64,000 bases of DNA, taken from NCBI RefSeq assembly GCF_014288055.1, contig NZ_JACOPK010000003.1:124001-188000 (forward strand), in the 5' to 3' direction. The position numbers were made by a program, and so were the translations under genes. The notes under the pieces are model-generated. The model did no database searches, was not told the DNA's origin, and saw only the letters and a list, made by a program, of their open reading frames with translations. Below are positions 24,313 through 32,219 of this stretch, in pieces. How positions within the stretch are numbered: the first letter of the stretch is position 1; every line of letters starts with the position of its first letter. This DNA comes from Agathobaculum hominis. GTDB lineage: Bacteria; Bacillota; Clostridia; Oscillospirales; Butyricicoccaceae.

Positions 24313-25757
24313 GGTCTCTTCCTCCCAGCAGTACGGAAAAAGGAAAAACGGTCGTATTTCATGAGGTACCACGGCACGCGCAGCCAGGCATCCTCGGAAT
24401 CGGTCTCGACGCGCGGCACGAGGTTGATGAGGTAAGGTACGCCGCACGAGCTCATGCGGCACAGCAGGACGAGCGTGAGCGAGAGCGCCAGTCCCACGCC
24501 GTACAGACCGCCTGCGGCGGCCGCCCCGAGCAGGGCGAACCGCAGCCAGAGCGCGGCGGTCTGAAGGCGTGGCGCCATCAGTCCGGTCACACCGGCTACC
24601 GCCACAACGATGACCGTGGGGGCGGCGGAAAAACGCGCTGAGACCGCCGCCTGCCCGAGCACAAGACCGCCGACGATGCTCATGGTCTGCCCCATCGCGC
24701 CGGGCGTGCGTGCACCGGCCTCACGCAGTACCTCGAGCACGATGAGCAGCAGCAGCACCTCCCACCCGACCGGCAGGGGAACCCCTCTCTGCGCCGCCGT
24801 GACGGCGAACAGCAGCCGCGCCGGGACGAGCTCACGGTGATAGAGCAGCAGAGCGGTGTACACCGCCGGTATCGTCACCGAGCAGAGAAAGCCGAGCGTG
24901 CGCAGCACGCGCGATACGTTGGTCCGAAGAAAGCTGATATAGTAGTCGTCGTTCGACTGAAAGCATTCCTGAAGCAGGTGCGGCGCGGTCAGCACGACCG
25001 GACTGCCGTCCACGACGAGTGCGCACCGTCCCTCGAGCAGCCGCGAGGCCGCGACATCCGGCCGCTCGGTCGTGCCGAGGGTGGGGAAGGGCGAAAATCG
25101 GTGGTCGCACAGGCATTCCGCGATATAATTCGCGTCGAGCACGCTGTCGAGTTCGAGGACGCTGAGCCTTGTCCGCATCTCGTCGACAAGCGGGGCGGGA
25201 CACAGTCCGTCGATATAGCACAGGCAGACCGCGGTGTTCGTGCGGCCGCCGACGCGCAGGAAATTGAATTTGAGCCGTGTATCGCGCACGCGGCGGCGGA
25301 TGAGCGCAAGGTTTGGCATGAAGCATTCGGTAAAGCCCTCGCGCGGACCGGACAGCACGCGCTCGTTCTCCGGCTCCTCGGGCGAACGCCGGGCGAAGCC
25401 CTTTGTGTTGACGACCAGAGGACGCGCGTCGCCTTCGGTCAGCACGAGCGTGTCGCCGTACAGAAAGGCGGCGAGCGCCTTGTCCATGTCGGTCTCGACG
25501 CGGCAGTCATCCGCCTGCAGAATGCGTCCGGCAAGCTCGTCCGCCGAGGCGCGGCGCCTGTCGGACAGCAGGACGGGCCGCACCAGACTTTCGTTGATGG
25601 TGAACGAGTCCACCATGCCGTCAAAGAAGAACATCGCGCAGTGCAGGCCGTTCCGGCCCGTCGCCTCGCGCACGATGAACGTGTCGTCGCCTTCGAATAT
25701 CGATTGCATGAGCGCGATGTTGTGCGCAAGATTTTCTGTAAATGTGATTTTCTGCAT
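24309..25757 (-). CDS. GerA family spore germination protein
   Basis: 482 residues, family-typical length. The soluble N-terminal domain (TENLAHNIALMQSIFEGDDTF) is followed by the hallmark membrane region: PVGWEVLLLLIVLEVLREAG, then GQTMSIVGGLVLGQAAV and a last Pro-rich segment near VPYLINLVPR. GerA subunits assemble into the nutrient-gated ion channel of the spore inner membrane. First gene of an A-C-B ordered operon. Start at 25757 follows GGGGTGA; the frame remains open further upstream only because it crosses repeat family A. Confidence 0.93.
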   Translation of the reverse strand: MQKITFTENLAHNIALMQSIFEGDDTFIVREATGRNGLHCAMFFFDGMVDSFTINESLVRPVLLSDRRRASADELAGRILQADDCRVETDMDKALAAFLYGDTLVLTEGDARPLVVNTKGFARRSPEEPENERVLSGPREGFTECFMPNLALIRRRVRDTRLKFNFLRVGGRTNTAVCLCYIDGLCPAPLVDEMRTRLSVLELDSVLDANYIAECLCDHRFSPFPTLGTTERPDVAASRLLEGRCALVVDGSPVVLTAPHLLQECFQSNDDYYISFLRTNVSRVLRTLGFLCSVTIPAVYTALLLYHRELVPARLLFAVTAAQRGVPLPVGWEVLLLLIVLEVLREAGARTPGAMGQTMSIVGGLVLGQAAVSARFSAAPTVIVVAVAGVTGLMAPRLQTAALWLRFALLGAAAAGGLYGVGLALSLTLVLLCRMSSCGVPYLINLVPRVETDSEDAWLRVPWYLMKYDRFSFFRTAGRKRP

Positions 25758-25811
25758 AAAGTCACCCCACGGGTTGATAAGATATGTATTCAGCGTGGGA
25801 ATGACAGCAGA

Positions 25812-25986
25812 TGCGCGACAGCGCACATTGAATAGAATTTGCGAAGCAAATTTCAAAAATCCGGGAGCATGTATCTCGGATTTTTGTCTTTGGGAGGGAG
25901 AAAGTTTCTGTACAGGAACTTTCGGACGACTCGTGTTTTGCAAAGTCAAAACACATATTGTCGGCGAAACTGTAAGTTTCGCGACA
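25812..25986 (-). repeat. Six-hairpin repeat family A, copy 3 (175 bp, reverse)
   Basis: Read on the minus strand it begins 51 bp after the spoIIP stop. Stem 1 TGTCGCGAAACT/AGTTTCGCCGACA, stem 2 GTGTTTTG/CAAAACAC, stem 4 AAAAATCCG/CGGATTTTT, stem 5 AATTTGC/GCAAATT. Stems 1, 2, 4 and 5 all carry paired base changes relative to copies 1 and 2. Confidence 0.88.
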
Positions 25987-26036
25987 GTATCACCCCGGAA
26001 ACAGTCTTTCCGGGGCGGCAGCAGATTATTCGTGGT

Positions 26037-27095
26037 TTACATCCCTGTCATCTCATCCGCGAGCACATCCGCGAACAGGCGCACGGCGGAGAGCGCCTCG
26101 GGCAGCGTGTTGCCGGACGAGCCGACCTCGACGAGCAGCGAGCCGGGGCTTGCGTGCTGGTCGAAGCGCTGTGTGCGCAGGTTGACCGGCCGCATGAGTG
26201 ACGGATACGCGCGGTTGAGCGCGTACTGGAGGGTGGAGACGAAGTTCAGATTGTCGCGCCAGTCCGGATGATACAGCCCTCCGGCGTCCGTGCCGACGAC
26301 GAACATCAGCTGCGCGGTCTCCGCGCCGTCTACCGTGCAGGAGGTCTTGTAGGCCTCGCCCTCGTCGGTCAGGATGGAGTCGCGGTGCAGGTCGATGACC
26401 ACCTTGACAGACGGATTTTCCTCGAGCGCCTGCTCGACCGCCGCGAGCGAGCGGTCGTAGGAACCGGCATAGGTCGGCGTATCGAACAGCGAGCGAATGT
26501 GCAGCGTCTCAATGCCGCGCTTTTCGAGCGCGGTGCACAGCTCGTCGCCCACGCGCACTACATTATACCGCGTGTCGGTCGTGCGCTCGGTCTCGGTCGG
26601 CGTATAGGGGAAGGCCGCGTCAGGGGTATAGCTCTCGCTCGCGTGGGTGTGGAACACGAGCACCTGCGGCCCGTCGCCCTCGGCGCGGATGTGCGTGTCC
26701 GAGGCGAGACAGGCGGCAACGTCTACATCATAGTCGGTATCGTTGTTGATGGTGAGGGTCGCGGCCTTGTCCGGCGCGGAGAGCACAGGCGCGGCATCCT
26801 CGGGAGCGGAGGGCACATAAACGCTCTCGCTCTGCGGCTCGGCGGCGTCTTCGTCCCGTGCGGCAGCAGCTGCGCGCGGCACATAGACCTCGGCCGCGTC
26901 CGCGCGCACGCCGAATTCGAGCGCGGTGACGCAGGAGAGAAAGCCGGGACTGCGGGCGAGCTTCGAGAGCGCCGCCTGCGCTCCGGCCTCGCCGCCCAGC
27001 TGCGCCGCCGCAAGCAGCACGCCTGCCGCCGCGAGCGCGCACCATGCCGCAGGCCGCACGCCTGCCCGGCTCCTGTTCCGTCTGCGTCGCTTCAT
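26037..27095 (-). CDS. spoIIP: Stage II sporulation protein P (SpoIIP)
   Basis: 352 residues. A basic start (MKRRRRNRSR) and a membrane helix about 15-35 are followed by an Ala-rich linker and the SpoIIP hydrolase domain: VLVFHTHASESYTP (zinc-binding His), VIDLHRDSI and LLVEVGSSGNTLPEAL. It is an amidase/endopeptidase that, with SpoIID and SpoIIM, thins septal peptidoglycan for engulfment. Lies after gpr in the same direction, the common spoIIP-gpr-rpsT neighbourhood. Confidence 0.94.
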   Translation of the reverse strand: MKRRRRNRSRAGVRPAAWCALAAAGVLLAAAQLGGEAGAQAALSKLARSPGFLSCVTALEFGVRADAAEVYVPRAAAAARDEDAAEPQSESVYVPSAPEDAAPVLSAPDKAATLTINNDTDYDVDVAACLASDTHIRAEGDGPQVLVFHTHASESYTPDAAFPYTPTETERTTDTRYNVVRVGDELCTALEKRGIETLHIRSLFDTPTYAGSYDRSLAAVEQALEENPSVKVVIDLHRDSILTDEGEAYKTSCTVDGAETAQLMFVVGTDAGGLYHPDWRDNLNFVSTLQYALNRAYPSLMRPVNLRTQRFDQHASPGSLLVEVGSSGNTLPEALSAVRLFADVLADEMTGM

Positions 27096-27154
27096 CCTGT
27101 CCGCCCTCCCGAAATCCGTTTGGTCAATCCTATGCGGCGCGGAGCGGCGGTATG

Positions 27155-28039
27155 TCAGCTGAGATACAGGTCGATCTCCTCGACAGAAATATGCTGGAGG
27201 GCCATGTTGACCGCGTAGCCGATGAGCCGGGCGGTATCCGCGACCTCGCGGTCGATGTCGCGCGTGGTGATGATGAACGGCTGAGACAGGTCATCGAGCG
27301 CCTCGCACTGTGCGCCGTCGAGCTGCTGCGCGATCTCATGGGCGAGCGAGCCGCCGTCCGCGACCGTGGGCACGCCGATGGACACCACCGGAACGCCGAG
27401 CGTCTGTCTGTCGAGCGCGGCGCGCGCGTTGTTTACGCCCGAGCCGGGGACGATGCCGGTGTCGGCAAGCTGCACGGTGCGCACAAGGCGGCTGAGGCGG
27501 CCGGCCGCGAGCGCGTCGATGGCGATGACCGCGCGGGGACGCACATGGTCGAGCACGCCCCTGACGATCTCGCCGGTCTCGACGCCCGTCTGACCGAGCA
27601 CGCCCGGCGCGAGTACGCTCACCGGACGCCAGGATGCGAAAAATTCGGGCGAGCGGGAGATGAGGTGCCGCGTCGCGATCACATGGTCGGCCGAGCGCGG
27701 GCCGACCGCGTCCGGCGTGATCGAGCGGCTGCCGAGTCCTGCGATGAGCACGGGGGCGGCGCTGTCCAGCGGCGGCAGCAGCGTTTCGATGAGTGCGGCG
27801 AGCACGCGCACGCTGCGCGGAAACGCCTCTTCCTCGCGCCGCGAAAGCGCCTCGAGCGACAGGGTAAGATAGCGGCCGCAGGGCTTTCCGAGCAGCCGCG
27901 CGGCCCGTTCGGTCGTGACCTCGGCCTCGTGGATGTGCAGACCCTCGCGCTCATATTCGCGCTCGCTGACGCCGGAAAGCTCGTCCCTGCCGCGCAGATT
28001 TTCCAGCAGCTCGACCGCAAGATCGGTCCGGTATGCCAT
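27155..28039 (-). CDS. gpr: GPR endopeptidase (spore germination protease)
   Basis: 294 residues. Typical stretches: N-terminal YRTDLAVEL, then TPDAVGPRSADHVIATRHL, LAPGVLGQTGVETGEIVRG, and AIDALAAGRL with LADTGIVPGSGVNN. This enzyme degrades small acid-soluble spore proteins when the spore germinates and is made as a zymogen processed at the N-terminus. It is transcribed away from rpsT and toward spoIIP. Confidence 0.95.
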   Translation of the reverse strand: MAYRTDLAVELLENLRGRDELSGVSEREYEREGLHIHEAEVTTERAARLLGKPCGRYLTLSLEALSRREEEAFPRSVRVLAALIETLLPPLDSAAPVLIAGLGSRSITPDAVGPRSADHVIATRHLISRSPEFFASWRPVSVLAPGVLGQTGVETGEIVRGVLDHVRPRAVIAIDALAAGRLSRLVRTVQLADTGIVPGSGVNNARAALDRQTLGVPVVSIGVPTVADGGSLAHEIAQQLDGAQCEALDDLSQPFIITTRDIDREVADTARLIGYAVNMALQHISVEEIDLYLS

Positions 28040-28107
28040 AAAATCACTCCTTTCCGGGGAGTATGCGGCGGGATGAAAAAAATATGTATTTTTCTCGAAA
28101 AAAATGC

Positions 28108-28136
28108 TTGCAATTTTTGAGGTTTGATGTTAAAAT
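28108..28136 (+). promoter_or_regulatory. Sigma-A promoter of rpsT
   Basis: -35 TTGCAA at 28108-28113, 17-bp spacer, extended -10 TGTTAAAAT (TAAAAT 28131-28136), 43 bp upstream of the ATG. Confidence 0.75.
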
Positions 28137-28178
28137 AGAAACACTGACAAATAGTAAAACAAAGGAGGTGTTTTCGGA

Positions 28179-28442
28179 ATGCCCAACATCAAGTCTGCTA
28201 AGAAGCGTGTCAAGGTTAACGCAGTCAAGGCGCTGAACAACCAGATGGCTAAGAGCGAGCTCAAGACCACCCTGAAGAAGTTCGACGCAGCTATTGCTGC
28301 CGGCGATAAGGCGGAAGCGACTGTTGCTTATACGACTGCCGTCAAGGCTGTCGATCAGGCGGCTGCCAAGCACCTCCTGCATAAGAACAACGCATCCAAC
28401 AAGAAGAGCAAGATGACCACCAAGCTGAACGGCATGGCATAA
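28179..28442 (+). CDS. rpsT: 30S ribosomal protein S20
   Basis: 87 residues, full length. Lys/Ala-rich helical protein beginning PNIKSAKKRVKVN with the conserved AVKAVDQAAAKHLLHKNNASNKKSKM C-terminal helix region. It binds 16S rRNA early in 30S assembly. AAAGGAGGTG just upstream of the ATG is a near-perfect ribosome site, consistent with very high expression. Confidence 0.98.
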   Translation: MPNIKSAKKRVKVNAVKALNNQMAKSELKTTLKKFDAAIAAGDKAEATVAYTTAVKAVDQAAAKHLLHKNNASNKKSKMTTKLNGMA

Positions 28443-28467
28443 GTCCTGTTCCGACAATGCGAAACGA

Positions 28468-28495
28468 GAAGAGTCTGCAATGCAGGCTCTTTTTT
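28468..28495 (+). terminator. Intrinsic terminator after rpsT
   Basis: AGAGTCTGCA / TGCAGGCTCT followed by six T. Confidence 0.85.
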
Positions 28496-28534
28496 CATGT
28501 CTGAAAAACATTTAGACAAACATCAAAATATATC

Positions 28535-28584
28535 TTGACTTTCACAAATGCTGTGGTATTCTATATTTAGATAAACGTCTAAAT
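28535..28584 (+). promoter_or_regulatory. Promoter and SdpR-type operator of the zinc-ribbon/sdpRI operon
   Basis: -35 TTGACT (28535-28540), 16-bp spacer, -10 TATTCT (28557-28562). A 20-bp palindrome ATTTAGA-TAAACG-TCTAAAT (28565-28584) covers the start of transcription. A related half-site, ATTTAGAC, lies upstream at about 28510-28517. ArsR-type autorepression by the sdpR product is the obvious reading. Confidence 0.78.
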
Positions 28585-28601
28585 GAAAGGGGACGGAGCA
28601 T

Positions 28602-28835
28602 ATGAAAACGACCATTGCGATCTGCGCAGCGGGACTGCTGCTGGCGGCAGTGCTCATCGTGTGGCAGGCGCGGGCGCTGTCGAAGCGCGAGCTGGTGTGC
28701 AAGTTCTGCGGAAAGCAGCTGCGCCTGCCGTGGAACAGACTGCTGCTCCGCCAGCATGTCGGGAACGAATGGTGGCTGTTCTGCCCGACATGCGGACGAA
28801 AAACATGGTTCACCGCACGAAAGAGGGGAGAATAA
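28602..28835 (+). CDS. Small membrane protein with zinc-ribbon (unknown function)
   Basis: 77 residues. One N-terminal membrane helix (about 4-22) followed by a two-knuckle zinc site, CKFCGK and CPTCGRK, 31 residues apart. I do not recognise a named family. It is the first gene of an operon with sdpR and sdpI: the stop TAA overlaps the sdpR ATG. Position suggests an accessory of SdpI-type immunity or of the signal sensed by the operon. Confidence 0.75.
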   Translation: MKTTIAICAAGLLLAAVLIVWQARALSKRELVCKFCGKQLRLPWNRLLLRQHVGNEWWLFCPTCGRKTWFTARKRGE

Positions 28836-29119
28836 TGGGCTTTCAGAAGAGCTTCAAGGCGCTCGGAGACCCGGTGCGGCGCGAGATCCTGTCGCTGCTG
28901 CGGCGTGAGCCGATGGCGGCGGGCGACATCGCGGCGCATTTCGACCTGTCGGGCGCAACGGTCTCACACCATCTCGCGATCCTGCGCGACGCCGGGCTTG
29001 TGCTCGACGACCGGCAGGGCAAGTACATTTACTACGAGCTGAATATGTCGGTCGTGGATGAGATACTGGAGTGGGTTTCCACATTGAGAGGAGAGGACAG
29101 AGATGAAAAAAACGAATAA
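28835..29119 (+). CDS. sdpR: ArsR-family autorepressor (SdpR-like)
   Basis: 94 residues, winged-helix ArsR fold: FKALGDPVRREILSLL, DIAAHFDLSGATVSHHLAIL and GKYIYYELN wing. The metal-binding ELCV motif of ArsR/SmtB sensors is absent, as in SdpR. In Bacillus, SdpR is held at the membrane by SdpI when the toxin SdpC is present, relieving repression. It overlaps sdpI by 17 bases. Palindrome at 28565-28584 is the likely site. Confidence 0.88.
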   Translation: MGFQKSFKALGDPVRREILSLLRREPMAAGDIAAHFDLSGATVSHHLAILRDAGLVLDDRQGKYIYYELNMSVVDEILEWVSTLRGEDRDEKNE

Positions 29120-29753
29120 AAAGCAGGTGGCGGCGTGGGTGCTGTCGCTGCTGCCGCTGGTGATGATCGCGGCGGTGTACCGCCGCCTGCCGGCTGAGGT
29201 GCCGATGCACTGGGATCTCGACGGCGCGGTCGATTACGGCGCAAAGGCGCAGCTGTGGGTGATCGCGGCGACGGCGCCGGTGCTCGAGGCGATGTTCTGC
29301 TTCCTGCCGAAGATCGACCCGAAAAACAAAAATTACGATAAGTTCGGCGACGCCTATCTTGGTATTCAGCTTGTGACGCTGCTGTTCCTCGCGGCGATGA
29401 CCGGCATCTGCATCACCGAAGCGCTGCGCCCGGGCACGGTCAATGTTTCAGGCGTGGTATGCCTGCTCGTCGGCCTGCTGATGGTCTACCTCGGCAACGT
29501 CATGCCGCGCTTCCGCATGAACTGGTACTGCGGCTTCAAAACGCCGTGGGCGCTGTCGAGCGAGACGGTCTGGACGCGCACGCAGCGCGTCGCCGGGCGG
29601 CTGCTGTTCGCGGCGGGCCTCATCGGCGCGGCCGGTTCGTTCGCGCCGGGGGACACGGCGAAGTTCGTGCTGCTGCTCGCGCCGCTCGTGCTCGCCTGCG
29701 GCCTGTCGACTGTCATGAGCTGGAGATTTTACCGCGAAGAGAGCAGGAAATGA
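29103..29753 (+). CDS. sdpI: SdpI family membrane immunity/signal-transduction protein
   Basis: 216 residues with six predicted membrane helices: DUF1648 N-terminal part with the family motif VPMHWDLDGAVDYGAK, then the SdpI part with GNVMPRFRMNWYCGFKTPWAL and TWxxTxR-like VWTRTQRVAGRLLF. Bacillus SdpI gives immunity to the SdpC toxin and sequesters SdpR. No sdpABC toxin genes are in the window, so here it may protect against a neighbour's toxin. Confidence 0.9.
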   Translation: MKKTNKKQVAAWVLSLLPLVMIAAVYRRLPAEVPMHWDLDGAVDYGAKAQLWVIAATAPVLEAMFCFLPKIDPKNKNYDKFGDAYLGIQLVTLLFLAAMTGICITEALRPGTVNVSGVVCLLVGLLMVYLGNVMPRFRMNWYCGFKTPWALSSETVWTRTQRVAGRLLFAAGLIGAAGSFAPGDTAKFVLLLAPLVLACGLSTVMSWRFYREESRK

Positions 29754-29818
29754 CAGGAAAAGCAGAGCAAAATAACCATACACAGACCTGTGTTCGACAA
29801 GTTTATCTGTAATTTAAC

Positions 29819-29847
29819 TTGCCAGGTGGGGAACAATATGATATAAT
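29819..29847 (+). promoter_or_regulatory. Strong sigma-A promoter of the SLH protein gene
   Basis: -35 TTGCCA at 29819-29824, 17-bp spacer, consensus -10 TATAAT at 29842-29847. The 11-mer AGGTGGGGAAC occurs in the spacer (29824-29834) and again in the leader (29866-29876). Confidence 0.85.
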
Positions 29848-29854
29848 ATTGCAG

Positions 29855-29974
29855 AAAGTTTGCATAGGTGGGGAACCGGAACTGTCCGGGGCTATGCGGA
29901 AAACGAAGAAGGCAATACCGCCGCGGCTTTGCTCGTGCGGTGCTGCCTGAACCCATCCAGGCAAGGAGAAAGTT
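29855..29974 (+). promoter_or_regulatory. Structured 5' leader of the SLH protein gene, unassigned
   Basis: About 120 nt. GCATAG (29863-29868) pairs with CTATGC enclosing an ACCGGA/TCCGGG stem; a second domain pairs AGGCA with TGCCT around CCGC/GCGG. No T run precedes the gene, so control if any would be translational. It does not match riboswitch classes I can recall; a GGGGAACCGG...CCGGGGCT stretch loosely recalls the cobalamin core but the rest is missing. Confidence 0.45.
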
Positions 29975-31084
29975 ATGAAGAGAACGTGTAAGCTGGCAGC
30001 GGCAGCGCTGCTCACGGCTGCCGTTACGGTGGGCACAGTCACCGCTTGCGCAGCAGCGGAAACTGCGGTCACGACCGAGACATACGCCTATCTGCCGGAC
30101 CATTCGGTTTACTTTTACGACGTAGACGACGGCTATTCGTGGGCGTTCCGCGAGGTGGATACGCTCGCGGTCGCGGGCGTCATTCAGGGCCGGGGCGACC
30201 ATCTGTTTTATCCGAGGAACGCGATCACGCGCGCGGATTTCATCGTTATGCTCGACCGCGCCTACGGCATGAGCAGCGCGCTCGAGAGCGGCGCTGTGAC
30301 GGCGCAGCAGGACTTCAGCGACGTCCCGTCCGACAAATATTACGCAAAGTCCGTTGCGGCGGCGCGTGCGCTCGGCGTGGCGACCGGCACGGCGGACAAC
30401 CGCTTTCTGCCGCAGCAGACCATGAGCCGTCAGGACGCGATGGTGTTCCTCAAGCGCACCATCGACCGCACGGAGCTGACGCTGCGGGACGGCGCGATCA
30501 CCGGCTTTTCCGACGCGGCCGAGGTCAAAAGCTATGCGCAGGAGGCTGTCGGCGCGCTGACGAGCGCCAAGGTCATCGGCGGCACGAACGGCAAACTCAA
30601 CCCGAACGCGCCGGTTACGCGCGCGGAAATGGCGGTCATGCTGTATCGTGCGCTGCATCTGACCGAAAACGGCGGCTCGGGCGGCGCGGTCTACCACGAG
30701 CGCAAGGACACGGTCAATCTGTGCATCGGCGCACAGAGCTACAGCGACGTTGTCATCGAGAACTATGACTCGTCCGTGACCTATGAGGGTCTCGTGCAGT
30801 ATTCCGGCCTGCATCAGGACGGCAGCACGATGTATGTGTCCATCGACGGCGCGCATGCCATCGACCGCACGGCCGAATATAAAAACGGTACGTTTACGTT
30901 CGATACCGATGCGGAAAATGACGGCATCACAGGCGATTATCCGGCCGCTGCGGACTGCGTAGCAATCGACGCCGGCGAGCCGTACCATCAGATCGCTGAA
31001 CCGGTCAGCACCGGCTCGGAATACCGCGTCTGCTATCCGTCCGTAAGGGACGGCGAGGTCGTCGCGGTGTATTATGTCAAGTAA
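29975..31084 (+). CDS. Secreted SLH-domain protein
   Basis: 369 residues. Signal peptide 1-28 (ends TACAAAE). Three SLH repeats fill about 47-98 (FREVDTLAVAGVIQGRGD), 110-163 (FSDVPSDKYYAKSVAAARALG) and 175-228 (YAQEAVGALTSAKVIGGTNG, TRAEMAVMLYRAL). The C-terminal 140 residues are a beta-rich domain of unknown role. SLH domains usually bind pyruvylated wall polymer. A short Cys-containing signal might suggest a lipoprotein, but the lipobox is poor. Good ribosome site AAGGAGAAAG. Confidence 0.85.
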   Translation: MKRTCKLAAAALLTAAVTVGTVTACAAAETAVTTETYAYLPDHSVYFYDVDDGYSWAFREVDTLAVAGVIQGRGDHLFYPRNAITRADFIVMLDRAYGMSSALESGAVTAQQDFSDVPSDKYYAKSVAAARALGVATGTADNRFLPQQTMSRQDAMVFLKRTIDRTELTLRDGAITGFSDAAEVKSYAQEAVGALTSAKVIGGTNGKLNPNAPVTRAEMAVMLYRALHLTENGGSGGAVYHERKDTVNLCIGAQSYSDVVIENYDSSVTYEGLVQYSGLHQDGSTMYVSIDGAHAIDRTAEYKNGTFTFDTDAENDGITGDYPAAADCVAIDAGEPYHQIAEPVSTGSEYRVCYPSVRDGEVVAVYYVK

Positions 31085-31096
31085 ACAGAGATAGAG

Positions 31097-31144
31097 AAAA
31101 CCGGCTCTGCCGAGGGGAAACACCTCTGGCGGAGCCGGTTTTTT
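31097..31144. terminator. Bidirectional terminator between SLH gene and thioesterase gene
   Basis: AAAACCGGCTC-GCC-AGG / CCT-GGC-GAGCCGGTTTTTT; a stem of about 19 bp flanked by A run and T run, serving the convergent genes. Confidence 0.88.
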
Positions 31145-31152
31145 GTTTGTCT

Positions 31153-31572
31153 TTATTTTTCGACGGTAACGTGGGACGCGAGCGCGGCGTCGAATTCCGG
31201 CCAGCAGCGGCGCAGGATCGCCGGATGGCCGTCGGAATTGATGAAGCAGTGGCGGCTGTCGCCGGTGCAGCGCACCTCGCCGGTCGCCTTGTCGAAAACG
31301 TCGTAGTGCAGCGTCATGCGCACGCCGTTGTACTGGGTGATCGCGGCTTGAATGCTGACCGTTTCACCGAATTTGGACATGGTCTTATACTGGCAGGAGA
31401 CCTCGAGGACGGGGCCGCTGTAGCCTGCGGCCTCGATGCGGTCGTAGCCGAAGCCGAGCTGCTCGAGCAGATCGACGCGGGCCTCCTCGAACCAGCGGAT
31501 GTAGTTCGAGTGATGGACGATACCCATGCCGTCGGTCTCGTAGTACTGGACCTTGTGTTCACAGGGGTTCAT
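31153..31572 (-). CDS. Acyl-CoA thioesterase (YbgC/4HBT hot-dog family)
   Basis: 139 residues. The catalytic-type stretch YYETDGMGIVHHSNYIRWFEEAR (quoted over two parts: YYETDGMGIVHH, SNYIRWFEEAR) carries the family Asp and the Tyr/His positions of 4-hydroxybenzoyl-CoA thioesterases. These tetrameric hot-dog enzymes hydrolyse short or aromatic acyl-CoAs. Monocistronic; repeat family B sits just upstream of its start. Confidence 0.88.
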   Translation of the reverse strand: MNPCEHKVQYYETDGMGIVHHSNYIRWFEEARVDLLEQLGFGYDRIEAAGYSGPVLEVSCQYKTMSKFGETVSIQAAITQYNGVRMTLHYDVFDKATGEVRCTGDSRHCFINSDGHPAILRRCWPEFDAALASHVTVEK

Positions 31573-31604
31573 GAAAACACCTCAATTCTTCGAATTATTT
31601 GCTT

Positions 31605-32165
31605 TACCGTCAGCAGACGATGAAGTTTCTGCCGCTCCAGCGGCGCGCCGGTGGAGGCGACTTGACGCTTAAAGTAAGCGTGCACAGTGGCCGCCTTCGG
31701 CGGCTGGGAGTGTCGCCGCCCGGCGACGGGGGCAAGAGGGGAAAGACAACCAAGGTTTTCTTTCCCCTCTTAACTCCCCAAACTTTCCTTTAAGCCGCTC
31801 AGCGAAGCATTCGCGGCTAAACGGGGGTTACGAGGGCTCGGTTCCGTGCGTCGTTTCGCTCATGGGACGCTGTGCTGCCCTGAATTTACTGAGCGCCATC
31901 TGCACTGGCTCTGCTTCCATCAAAAATGAATCCTTGGAGCACCAAACGCATCTGTGGGCCCCTCGTTTTTAGACGCGCAACCGAAGGGCGTCGCGTCCGA
32001 AGGAAGGTAAGGGGAGTCAAGAGGGGACAGGAAACCATACTTGGTGTCCTGTCCCCTTTTGCCCCTGTCGGTGGGCACCGACATCCCTCGACCGTGGGGA
32101 CGGCCAATCCCACCTCCAGCGGTGCGCCGCTGTATCGGCGGAAGGTCTGCCGTCAGCAGACGGTA
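31605..32165. repeat. Repeat family B, full copy (561 bp) with terminal inverted repeats
   Basis: Left end TACCGTCAGCAGACGA...CAGCGGCGCGCCGGTGGAGGCG; right end, inverted, CACCTCCAGCGGTGCGCCGCTG...GCCGTCAGCAGACGGTA. Two large hairpins inside: GGGGAAAG/CTTTCCCC near 31737-31768 and GGGGACAGG/CCTGTCCCC near 32021-32058, each flanked by AAGAGG or equivalent. No open frame resembles a transposase. It occupies the whole thioesterase-purL spacer. Confidence 0.8.
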
Positions 32166-32219
32166 GAGAGAAAGAGGGGGCGCCCTCTTTCGAGAGCGCC
32201 CGACAGGTAAATCGCTGAT

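Noticed and set aside
29855..29974. Cyclic di-GMP or cobalamin riboswitch upstream of the SLH gene
   Set aside because: Core signatures of the c-di-GMP-I and -II classes are absent, and only a short GGGGAACCGG-like stretch recalls the cobalamin core; left unassigned.
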